From Betaproteobacteria bacterium (lineage in GTDB: Bacteria; Pseudomonadota; Gammaproteobacteria; Burkholderiales; Methylophilaceae): 5,318 nucleotides of DNA. The DNA lies in contig RFPQ01000066.1 of assembly GCA_009926035.1 (NCBI GenBank), positions 1-5,318 of the forward strand, in the 5' to 3' direction. Position 1 is the stretch's first letter; every line of letters begins with the position of its first letter. Positions 1 to 5,318 of the stretch are shown one piece after another. A program made the position numbers and the translations under genes. The notes beneath the pieces are model-generated. The model was not told the origin of the DNA. It saw nothing but the letters and a program-made list of their open reading frames with translations, and searched no databases.

Positions 1-381
1 CACTCAGCACGTGTGTTACCTAATATTGAATTTCCAAATGTACGCGATAAAGGACTTATGTGGGCTTGGCAAGATTCGCCGGCATTTAACCGATATCGTG
101 GTGATAGTTGGATGAAAGAGCCTTGCAGAACATGCCCTGAAAAAGAGAAAGACTTAGGTGGCTGTCGTTGCCAAGCTTTCCTTTTATCAGGCGATGCAGA
201 AAGTGCTGATCCAGTATGCAGCATGTCACCTCATCATCATTTAATCGAAAAAGCGATTGAAGATGCTCAAAATCCAGTTCTTCAAGCGCAACCTATTCTT
301 TTTAGAAATGATAAGAATTCTAAAAAAATTATTTCAGGTGAAGCCAAAGAGCTCGTTAAAGATTTCCACGCTACACCTTAA
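1..381 (+). CDS. pqqE: PqqE, PQQ biosynthesis radical SAM enzyme (C-terminal part only)
   Basis: PqqE is the radical SAM enzyme that joins the Glu and Tyr side chains of the PqqA peptide by a carbon-carbon bond, the first committed step of PQQ synthesis in the cytoplasm. Only the last 126 codons are present. The frame is open from base 1, so the GTG at base 13 is an internal valine and not a start; about 270 residues, including the CxxxCxxC radical SAM cluster, lie outside the window. What is visible is the SPASM auxiliary-cluster region: CRTC (visible residues 42-45), Asp51, CRC (55-57) and Cys73. Its spacing matches known PqqE proteins, in which an Asp at the equivalent place is reported as an unusual ligand of an auxiliary cluster. 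The SPAFNRYRG and SPHHH stretches are also typical of PqqE. A polar tail of about 35 residues follows and ends at TAA. Other pqq genes are expected upstream. The identification is firm. Confidence 0.95.
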   Translation, partial: HSARVLPNIEFPNVRDKGLMWAWQDSPAFNRYRGDSWMKEPCRTCPEKEKDLGGCRCQAFLLSGDAESADPVCSMSPHHHLIEKAIEDAQNPVLQAQPILFRNDKNSKKIISGEAKELVKDFHATP

Positions 382-404
382 GTTTTTTAGTTTCATCTTT
401 CCTT

Positions 405-410
405 TATAAT
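405..410 (+). promoter_or_regulatory. Possible -10 element (TATAAT) for the MFS gene
   Basis: A perfect TATAAT lies in the 36-base gap after pqqE, with 7 bases between it and the ATG at 418. A transcript starting at the usual distance would begin at or within a base or two of that ATG, giving a leaderless message. No good -35 hexamer is seen at 16-18 bases upstream, where the sequence is only T-rich. In AT-rich DNA a chance match is quite possible, so this is a candidate only. Confidence 0.4.
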
Positions 411-417
411 CTTAATT

Positions 418-1593
418 ATGATTTCATCTCATATGATGCGGGTATTTGTATTAGCGAGTTTGGCTGCATTAGCACCGTTTGCTATTGACACTTATTTGCC
501 TGCGTTTCATGTTATGACAAATGATTTAGAAACAACACCTCATGCGATTCAGCAAAGCCTTACTTTTTACTTATTTCCTTATGCATTGATGACTTTATTT
601 CATGGTGCTATTTCTGATGCCATTGGTCGAATAGATACCATTAAAATAGGTTTAGGTATTTTTATTTTAGGCTCACTATGTTCTGCCGTCGCGAATAATG
701 TTGAAATATTATGGTTAGGTCGAATTTTGCAAGGTATAGGTGGTGGAGCGGGAAATGTTGTTGCACGTGCTATGGTCCGTGATTTATTTCAAGGCCCTGA
801 AGCGCAGCGTGTCATGTCCACTATACAAATGTTGTTCGGTATTGCACCTGCTGTAGCTCCAATGATTGGTGGTCTTTTATTAGGAATTCATTGGCATAGT
901 ATTTTTATATTCTTAGCATTTTATGCATTTGTTTCATTAATTGCTGCTATGAAATATTTACCTGAAACAATGCCACAATCAAAACGCGTTTCTTTTTCTT
1001 TATCTGCAGTAACTAATCGCTATAAAACTATTTTTTCAGATAAAGAATTTTTGCTGCTTGTAATTGCACTTGGCGCAAACTTCTCAGGATTCTTTTTATA
1101 TGTATTATCAAGCCCGATATTTATTGTTGACCATTTGGGGCTTACTGCAAATCAATTTGCTTACCTTTTTGTGCCAACTGTATCAGGAATGATTTTTGGT
1201 TCTTATTTATCAAAAAAAGCTGCTGGAAACTTATCGGACAAAAAAACAATTCAAATTGCCTACCTATGGATGGGTTTAATAGCGACTCTTAATGTTCTTT
1301 TTTGTGCTTTTGTCAAAACTAATTTATTAATTAATATTGGATTTGTGGCTCTTTATAACATCGGTATGTCTTTGGCTATGCCTGTTTTATCCATTGCGGC
1401 ACTTGATCGTTTTGAAAAAATCAGGGGGACAGCCTCTTCAGGACAAGCTTTTATTCAAATGTTGCTTTCAACTATATCAGCGGGGCTAGTAGTACCGTTT
1501 CTCTGGTTCTCAACTTTTGGATTATCTTTAGGTATGTTTGGATATTTTATTCTGAGCATTTCAGTAATATCTCAAAAAAAATGGAAGATGTAA
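418..1593 (+). CDS. Bcr/CflA family MFS drug-resistance transporter
   Basis: This encodes a 391-residue inner-membrane transporter of the major facilitator superfamily, most like the Bcr/CflA (DHA1, drug:proton antiporter) group; the family's usual length is about 400. The hydrophobic segments fit 12 membrane helices. The family's early AIDTYLPAF signature is at residues 22-30. Motif A is seen as GAISDAIGR (63-71), although the usual basic residue after GR is replaced by Ile. The LQGIGGGAGNVVARAMVRDL block (104-123) is very typical of Bcr/CflA, and the antiporter motif C appears as GIAPAVAPMIGG (141-152). The start at 418 has no Shine-Dalgarno sequence. ATGs at 433 and 436 are alternatives, also without one, and the protein begins its first helix directly after them. 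It follows pqqE by 36 bases on the same strand, so readthrough from pqq is possible, but a TATAAT just before the start hints at its own promoter. The substrate cannot be told from the sequence; bicyclomycin-type drugs, other small toxic compounds or a metabolite are all possible. Confidence 0.9.
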   Translation: MISSHMMRVFVLASLAALAPFAIDTYLPAFHVMTNDLETTPHAIQQSLTFYLFPYALMTLFHGAISDAIGRIDTIKIGLGIFILGSLCSAVANNVEILWLGRILQGIGGGAGNVVARAMVRDLFQGPEAQRVMSTIQMLFGIAPAVAPMIGGLLLGIHWHSIFIFLAFYAFVSLIAAMKYLPETMPQSKRVSFSLSAVTNRYKTIFSDKEFLLLVIALGANFSGFFLYVLSSPIFIVDHLGLTANQFAYLFVPTVSGMIFGSYLSKKAAGNLSDKKTIQIAYLWMGLIATLNVLFCAFVKTNLLINIGFVALYNIGMSLAMPVLSIAALDRFEKIRGTASSGQAFIQMLLSTISAGLVVPFLWFSTFGLSLGMFGYFILSISVISQKKWKM

Positions 1594-1627
1594 AAAACGT
1601 ACTTCAAGATGTAGCTGAAAAAATTAA

Positions 1628-1951
1628 TTATTTGTCTAAAAGGCTTCTTTTATTAGGTTTTCCATTATAGGAATCTGCATCAGGCATAGGATCTTTCCTT
1701 GAAGAAATAACAGGCCAAATCTTAGACATCTCTGCATTAATCTGAATAAAATCTTGTTGATCTTCAGGAACATCATCTTCCGCAAAAATTGCTTCTGCAG
1801 GACACTCTGCTACACATAAAGTGCAGTCGATACATTCATCAGGGTTAATCGCCAAGAAATTTGGACCTTCAACAAAACAATCAACAGGGCATACGTCTAC
1901 ACAGTCAGTATATTTACATTTAATACAGTTTTCGGTTACTACGTAAGTCAT
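1628..1951 (-). CDS. fdxA: FdxA, 7Fe ferredoxin ([3Fe-4S][4Fe-4S])
   Basis: This is a 107-residue soluble ferredoxin closely resembling Azotobacter vinelandii ferredoxin I, with the same length and the same C-terminal extension. By comparison with that protein (counting the initiator Met), Cys9, Cys17 and Cys50 should bind the [3Fe-4S] cluster, and Cys21, Cys40, Cys43 and Cys46 the [4Fe-4S] cluster. Cys12 and Cys25 match the two non-ligand cysteines of the Azotobacter protein. The [14 protein letters not shown] stretch (61-74) and a WP near residue 79 are typical of the extension. The ATG at 1951 is preceded by AAAGGA at 5 bases, so the start is secure. It is an electron carrier in the cytoplasm; partners vary between organisms and cannot be read from the sequence. 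It lies 61 bases after cysN on the same strand, with a plausible promoter of its own, so it may be partly co-transcribed with the sulfate-reduction genes. The family call is very sure; the physiological role is not. Confidence 0.95.
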   Translation of the reverse strand: MTYVVTENCIKCKYTDCVDVCPVDCFVEGPNFLAINPDECIDCTLCVAECPAEAIFAEDDVPEDQQDFIQINAEMSKIWPVISSRKDPMPDADSYNGKPNKRSLLDK

Positions 1952-1956
1952 ATCAG

Positions 1957-1962
1957 TCCTTT
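1957..1962 (-). promoter_or_regulatory. Ribosome binding site of fdxA
   Basis: On the minus strand AAAGGA ends 5 bases before the ATG at 1951. It is the clearest Shine-Dalgarno sequence in the window and fixes the fdxA start. Confidence 0.75.
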
Positions 1963-1980
1963 TGTTTCTTCAATATTGTT

Positions 1981-2009
1981 ATTTTAATCTATTTTTTTTC
2001 TTGATCCAA
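1981..2009 (-). promoter_or_regulatory. Candidate sigma-70 promoter of fdxA
   Basis: In the gap between cysN and fdxA the minus strand reads TTGGAT (2009-2004), then 17 bases including an eight-A run, then TAAAAT (1986-1981). The -10 matches consensus at 5 of 6 positions and the -35 only at its TTG, but the 17-base spacing is ideal. Transcription would begin near 1974, giving a leader of roughly 22 bases that contains the AAAGGA ribosome binding site. This would let fdxA be expressed apart from the cys operon. Confidence 0.5.
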
Positions 2010-2012
2010 TCA

Positions 2013-3290
2013 TTATGCGATCATCCCTGCGCCTACGGTATGATAAGTTGACTCATCAATAATGATAAATGCACCCGTAGATCTGTTGTTTTGGTAGGAA
2101 TCCGCCATAATTGGTTGTGCTAACTTAAATGTCACTTGAGCTATATCATTCATGTTTAAATTGCTAATTGACTCATGCAGAAGTGTTTCAATATTTACTT
2201 TGAAATCTATTTTATCGAATTTAGCTTTTGATTCTCGTGAGGTATGACGAATTAAATAAGTTCGTGATGAAGCCATAGGTGTTTCTGATAGCCAACACAC
2301 CATAGCATTAATATTTTTTGTTGGCTCTTTAGCATCATTCGATTTAATAATCATATCGCCTCGTGAAATATCAATTTCATCTTCGAGAAGAATAGTGACG
2401 GATTGTTCTGAGATAGCTTTTTGAAGTTGTGTATCACCTAATTGAATTGATTTAACTTTTGATTTGTATTGAGATGGCAATACAGTAATTTCTTCCCCTA
2501 CAGAAATAGAGCCAGATTCAACACGACCCATAAATCCTCTAAAATCGTGAAGATCATGATCATCAGAAGCATGGGGACGGCAAACAAATTGAACTGGGAA
2601 TCTGAAGTTTTTGTCTTTGCCCGCGTAATCTGCGGTTGTTTTTTCTAAGATATCAAGTAGTGTTGGGCCTTGATACCAATTCATAGATTCACCACGATCT
2701 ACAATCATATCCCCATTTAATGCTGACATTGGCACAAATTCAATGGTACGATTTTCAGATAGTTTAATTTCTTTCGCAAACGCCTTGTAGCTCTCGCAAA
2801 TAGCTTTGTACTTACTTTCATCGTAATCAATAAGATCCATTTTATTAATTGCGACAACAATATGAGGAATGCCAACAAGTTTTGCTAAAAATGAGTGTCG
2901 TCTTGTTTGTGTTAGAACACCTTTTCTAGCATCAATTAAGATAATGGCTAAATGAGCGGTAGAAGCCGCAGTCACCATATTGCGAGTGTATTGCTCGTGT
3001 CCTGGGGCATCTGCAATAATATATTTACGTGAGCCCGTACTAAAATATCTATAGGCAACATCAATCGTAATGCCTTGTTCACGTTCTGCTTGAAGACCAT
3101 CTGTAATTAAAGATAGATCTACAGCTGTCATACCTCTTTTTTTAGAGGTCTTTTCAATTTGGGTGAGTGTGTCTGTCAGAATGGTTTTAGTGTCAAAAAG
3201 AAGGCGGCCAATGAGTGTGCTTTTGCCATCATCGACGCTACCGCACGTCATAAAACGTAATAAGCTATCTTGAATATTTTCTTGAGACAT
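2013..3290 (-). CDS. cysN: CysN, sulfate adenylyltransferase subunit 1 (GTPase)
   Basis: CysN is the regulatory GTPase of ATP sulfurylase; its GTP hydrolysis drives CysD to form APS from sulfate and ATP. The start chosen is ATG at 3290, giving 425 residues. A longer open frame reaching 3347 overlaps cysD, and its extra 19 residues look unlike CysN, whereas the protein from 3290 begins directly with the usual short leader to the G domain. GTP-binding motifs are complete: G1 GSVDDGKST (17-25), G2 around GITID (73-77), G3 DAPGH (94-98), G4 NKMD (149-152) and G5 SAL (189-191). Two beta-barrel domains follow, as in elongation factor EF-Tu, and the protein ends at VGAGMIA. The length is that of a stand-alone CysN: there is no C-terminal APS kinase (CysC) domain as in CysNC fusions. 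Its ATG comes one base after the cysD stop (TAAAATG), so the two subunits are probably translationally coupled. Confidence 0.95.
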   Translation of the reverse strand: MSQENIQDSLLRFMTCGSVDDGKSTLIGRLLFDTKTILTDTLTQIEKTSKKRGMTAVDLSLITDGLQAEREQGITIDVAYRYFSTGSRKYIIADAPGHEQYTRNMVTAASTAHLAIILIDARKGVLTQTRRHSFLAKLVGIPHIVVAINKMDLIDYDESKYKAICESYKAFAKEIKLSENRTIEFVPMSALNGDMIVDRGESMNWYQGPTLLDILEKTTADYAGKDKNFRFPVQFVCRPHASDDHDLHDFRGFMGRVESGSISVGEEITVLPSQYKSKVKSIQLGDTQLQKAISEQSVTILLEDEIDISRGDMIIKSNDAKEPTKNINAMVCWLSETPMASSRTYLIRHTSRESKAKFDKIDFKVNIETLLHESISNLNMNDIAQVTFKLAQPIMADSYQNNRSTGAFIIIDESTYHTVGAGMIA

Positions 3291-3291
3291 T

Positions 3292-4200
3292 TTAGAAATA
3301 ACCTTCTTTTTTGCGTTGCTCCATGGAGGCATCTGATGTTTGATCATCTAACCTTGTGGCACCACGTTCTGTAATGGTGGTACTTGCAGTTTCGATAATA
3401 ATTTTTTCAACGCTATCAGCTATACTTTCAACAGGTGCTGTACAAGTAATATCGCCTACTGTTCTATAGCGCACCATAATTTCTTCAACGACTTCATGAT
3501 CTTTTTTAGGGGTCAGAGGGGTTATGGGCACAATAGCTCCTCCGCGTCTCACAATAGGACGCTTATGTGCAAAGTAAATACTAGGTAAACCTAATTTTTC
3601 ACGTTCGATATATTGCCACACATCCATTTCAGTCCAGTTGGAAATAGGGAAAGCACGAATATTTTCACCTTTATGTACTTTTGCGTTATAGAGATTCCAT
3701 AATTCAGGCCTTTGGTTTTTGGGATCCCATTGCCCGAACTCATCTCTGAAACTCATAATGCGCTCCTTAGCGCGTGCTTTTTCTTCATCACGTCTTGCAC
3801 CACCAATACAACAATCAAATTCAAATTCAGCAATCGCCTCTAAGAGGGTAACAGATTGATGTTTATTGCGAGGTTCATCAGGTGTTTTTAAAACGACTGT
3901 ACCGCGCTTCATCGAGTCTTCAACAGATCTTACAATTAATCTTTCATTTAACTCTTTAGCGCGAAGATCTCTAAATTGAATCACTTCATCATAATTATGG
4001 CCTGTATCAATATGAAGCAGGGGAAAAGGAAAGCGTCCTGGTCTGAATGCTTTTTCGGCTAATCTTAATAAACAAAGAGAATCTTTGCCCCCTGAAAAAA
4101 GTAAAACGGGATTGCTACATTGGCCAGCGACTTCTCGAAGTATATGAATAGCTTCAGATTCAAGCCAATCTAAATGTGTTAAATTTGAAAGTGTTGTCAT
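3292..4200 (-). CDS. cysD: CysD, sulfate adenylyltransferase subunit 2
   Basis: CysD is the catalytic subunit of the heteromeric ATP sulfurylase; it joins sulfate to AMP from ATP, releasing pyrophosphate and making APS. The protein has 302 residues, the normal family length. It carries the ATP pyrophosphatase PP-loop SGGKDS at residues 36-41, followed by LLHIDTGHN (61-69) and EVIQFRD (72-78), and the family blocks CIGGARRDEEKARAKER (131-147), FRDEFGQWDPKNQRPELWN (151-169) and RAFPISNWTE (182-191). The tail SDASMEQRKKEGYF is the usual CysD end. The ATG at 4200 follows the cysH stop after one base (TAATATG). No clear Shine-Dalgarno sequence is present, so translation probably depends on ribosomes finishing cysH. 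It forms a complex with CysN, encoded next. Confidence 0.96.
   Translation of the reverse strand: MTTLSNLTHLDWLESEAIHILREVAGQCSNPVLLFSGGKDSLCLLRLAEKAFRPGRFPFPLLHIDTGHNYDEVIQFRDLRAKELNERLIVRSVEDSMKRGTVVLKTPDEPRNKHQSVTLLEAIAEFEFDCCIGGARRDEEKARAKERIMSFRDEFGQWDPKNQRPELWNLYNAKVHKGENIRAFPISNWTEMDVWQYIEREKLGLPSIYFAHKRPIVRRGGAIVPITPLTPKKDHEVVEEIMVRYRTVGDITCTAPVESIADSVEKIIIETASTTITERGATRLDDQTSDASMEQRKKEGYF
3302..3307 (-). promoter_or_regulatory. Ribosome binding site of cysN, inside the end of cysD
   Basis: On the minus strand AGAAGG ends 11 bases before the cysN ATG at 3290. It lies in the last codons of cysD (within Lys-Glu-Gly). The spacing is slightly long, but together with the one-base gap it supports 3290 as the cysN start. 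Confidence 0.5.
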
Positions 4201-4201
4201 A

Positions 4202-4939
4202 TTATTTTACGTGTAATCCACATTCTTTATTTTGAGGATCTTCCCACCACCAGCGCCCAGCTCTAATATCTTCTCCTGCGGAAATTGCTCGTGTGCATGG
4301 GGCACATCCAATACTTGGATAAAATTGATCATGAAGTGCGTTATAGGGAACATCATGAATTTTAATGTAAGCCCAAACTTCTAGCTCACTCCATGAGGTT
4401 AAAGGATTTAACTTTTGAGATTGATGTGCTTCATCAAACTCTTCTTCTTTTAATGCTAATCGTGTTTGAGATTGTTCTTGTCTCATACCTGTAATCCAGG
4501 CTTTTTTATTTTTTAATGCTCGATTTAAAGGTTCGACTTTGCGAATTGCACAACACGCTTTTCTTAAATCAAGAGAGCTATAAAAAGCATTGATGCCATT
4601 GGTATTGACATAAGTTTCTACTTTTTCTTGATTGGGGAAGTAAAGTTTGATTGTAAATTGATACTTTTCTTCTGTTTTTTGAATTAAGTTGTATGTTTCA
4701 GGAGGCAGCCTTCCTGTATCAATTGAAAAAATTTCCACATTGAGTCTGTTTCTATGAATGATATCGACAAGCACCATATCCTCTGCACCCAAACTATTTG
4801 CAAAAGCAACGCTGTGATATTTCTCAATATTGTTTTGGATTAGCGATATAACATTTTTTGATTTTTCATCAATGATTTTGATAAGCACATCGTTGATATT
4901 TATTTTATCGATATATTTTTTGATCTGCTGGAGACTCAT
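4202..4939 (-). CDS. cysH: CysH, assimilatory adenylyl-sulfate (APS) reductase
   Basis: This enzyme reduces activated sulfate to sulfite with electrons from thioredoxin or a similar thiol donor. The start chosen is ATG at 4939 (245 residues); a TTG at 4960 would add seven residues, but 4939 has GAAAGG seven bases upstream and forms an ATGA overlap with the preceding gene. Visible motifs are a PP-loop-like SLGAEDM (49-55), SIDTGRLPPETY (72-83), the Cys pair CCAIRKVEP (129-137), TGMRQEQSQTR (150-160), GCAPCTR (211-217), GRWWWED (228-234) and the C-terminal ECGLH (239-243) with the catalytic cysteine 240. The four cysteines 129, 130, 212 and 215 are the [4Fe-4S] ligands that mark plant and bacterial APS reductases; PAPS reductases of the E. 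coli type lack them. APS is therefore the expected substrate. This fits with CysD and CysN being encoded immediately downstream and no APS kinase being visible. Confidence 0.94.
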   Translation of the reverse strand: MSLQQIKKYIDKININDVLIKIIDEKSKNVISLIQNNIEKYHSVAFANSLGAEDMVLVDIIHRNRLNVEIFSIDTGRLPPETYNLIQKTEEKYQFTIKLYFPNQEKVETYVNTNGINAFYSSLDLRKACCAIRKVEPLNRALKNKKAWITGMRQEQSQTRLALKEEEFDEAHQSQKLNPLTSWSELEVWAYIKIHDVPYNALHDQFYPSIGCAPCTRAISAGEDIRAGRWWWEDPQNKECGLHVK

Positions 4940-5318
4940 GAGCGAACCTTTCTTTTCCAAACAGGCTCTTTAATATCAACCGCACCCTGATAAGGATCGC
5001 TAAAAGATTGAAGTGCTTTTAATGCTTCATGAACATCTTTACCTGATTTAATAAGGTAACTATCAAATCCTGAGCGCTTTAAATAAAATAATTGATCTTG
5101 TAATACATCACCAAAAGCTCTTAAAGTATTTTTAAATTGATAGCGGGTACGGATCAAGTTACCTATCGTAAAAATTCGACCATCTTGAAATCTTTCGATA
5201 AAAACAGCAATCAGAGGGAATACATTCAAATCTTTTTCTAAAGCTATCAATGAGTCTAATGTTTCATGAGTTGCAAGCCATAATGCGATTTCTTTATTTT
5301 GAACTCTTGTTTGTAATA
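4936..5318 (-). CDS. DUF934 protein, sulfite-reduction associated (5' end cut off)
   Basis: The frame is open from the window edge to a TGA at 4938-4936. About 127 codons are visible; the first 22 complete ones read LQTRVQNKEIALWLATHETL then DS, so the TTG at 5250 is an internal Leu and the true start lies beyond 5318. Family members are usually about 160-170 residues, so perhaps 40 are missing. The sequence matches the DUF934 pattern: a PLIAVFIERFQDGRIFTIGN block, then LRAFGDVLQDQLFYLKRSGFD and a C-terminal SDPYQGAVD stretch. The family is commonly encoded directly after the sulfite reductase gene cysI in betaproteobacteria and other proteobacteria, and is assumed to help sulfite reduction, but its mechanism is unknown. 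I see no cysteine, cluster ligand or nucleotide motif in the visible part. Its stop overlaps the cysH start by four bases (ATGA), tying it to this operon. Confidence 0.88.
   Translation of the reverse strand, partial: LQTRVQNKEIALWLATHETLDSLIALEKDLNVFPLIAVFIERFQDGRIFTIGNLIRTRYQFKNTLRAFGDVLQDQLFYLKRSGFDSYLIKSGKDVHEALKALQSFSDPYQGAVDIKEPVWKRKVRS
4947..4952 (-). promoter_or_regulatory. Ribosome binding site of cysH, inside the DUF934 gene
   Basis: GAAAGG on the minus strand ends seven bases before the ATG at 4939, within the last codons of the DUF934 gene. It decides for 4939 over the TTG at 4960, which lies upstream of this site and would make the overlap longer. Confidence 0.6.

Noticed and set aside
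13..15. GTG at base 13 as the start of a small separate gene.
   Set aside because: The frame is open from base 1 and the protein is the C-terminal part of PqqE; the four codons before it (H-S-A-R) continue the family match.
1637..1652. Hairpin TAAAAG-GCTT-CTTTTA near the end of fdxA as a terminator of the MFS transcript.
   Set aside because: The six-base stem has a single GC pair, it lies inside fdxA codons, and no T-run follows at once; stability would be too low for a convincing intrinsic terminator.
1971..1978. Palindrome CAATATTG close to the predicted fdxA transcription start, as an operator.
   Set aside because: Only eight bases, all AT in the core, and symmetry does not extend outward; expected by chance in AT-rich DNA and it matches no operator I can name.
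3291..3347. Upstream extension of the cysN frame to 3347, adding 19 residues.
   Set aside because: It overlaps the end of cysD by 56 bases, its residues do not resemble CysN, and the ATG at 3290 has a ribosome binding site, the right spacing and the normal family start.
4940..4960. TTG start for cysH at 4960.
   Set aside because: The ATG at 4939 has GAAAGG at seven bases and makes the common ATGA overlap; the extra seven residues (MEKKGSL) are not needed for family length.
5248..5250. TTG at 5250 as the start of the DUF934 protein.
   Set aside because: The frame stays open to the window edge and the upstream residues (including IALWLATHE) look like the family's N-terminal half, so the gene is partial instead.
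1..5318. Signs of a mobile element, defence system, CRISPR array, tRNA or a broken gene.
   Set aside because: No direct repeat series, inverted terminal repeats, transposase or integrase motifs, tRNA-like cloverleaf or frameshift was seen; every long stretch is covered by an intact housekeeping-type gene.

Overview
The window is AT-rich, densely packed and entirely bacterial in character. It has two convergent blocks: a plus-strand block of two genes (1-1593) and a minus-strand block of five genes (5318-1628). No stretch longer than about 61 bases lacks a gene. The combination of a PQQ biosynthesis gene, an assimilatory sulfate reduction operon of the APS-reductase type containing a DUF934 gene, low GC and one-base gene spacing suggests a streamlined betaproteobacterium. 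A methylotroph of the Methylophilaceae / OM43 / 'Methylopumilus' kind is my best guess, because these need PQQ for methanol dehydrogenase and have small, low-GC genomes. This is inference from gene content and composition; no search was run.

Plus strand: the window opens inside pqqE (1-381), of which only the C-terminal SPASM iron-sulfur region and tail are present. After 36 bases comes a complete Bcr/CflA-type MFS drug-resistance transporter gene (418-1593). It has a perfect TATAAT hexamer 7 bases before its ATG and no Shine-Dalgarno sequence, so a leaderless message is possible. It meets the opposing fdxA gene tail to tail across a 34-base gap with no convincing terminator hairpin.

Minus strand, in order of transcription: a DUF934 gene cut by the window edge (5318-4936), cysH (4939-4202), cysD (4200-3292), cysN (3290-2013), then a 61-base gap with a plausible promoter, then fdxA (1951-1628). 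The first four are joined by a 4-base ATGA overlap and two 1-base gaps, so they are almost certainly one translationally coupled operon. A sulfite reductase gene (cysI) is expected just upstream, beyond base 5318.

Together CysD and CysN make adenylyl sulfate (APS) from sulfate and ATP, with GTP hydrolysis. The CysH enzyme carries the CC...CxxC cluster ligands of an APS reductase, so it reduces APS directly to sulfite. This agrees with the absence of an APS kinase domain on CysN and of a cysC gene here. FdxA is a 7Fe ferredoxin that may supply electrons in or near this pathway, but it has its own likely promoter and its role is unproven.

I see no mobile element, RNA gene, CRISPR array, frameshift or obviously novel system. 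The points most worth checking are the leaderless-looking transporter start, the ferredoxin next to the sulfur operon, and the DUF934 protein of unknown mechanism.
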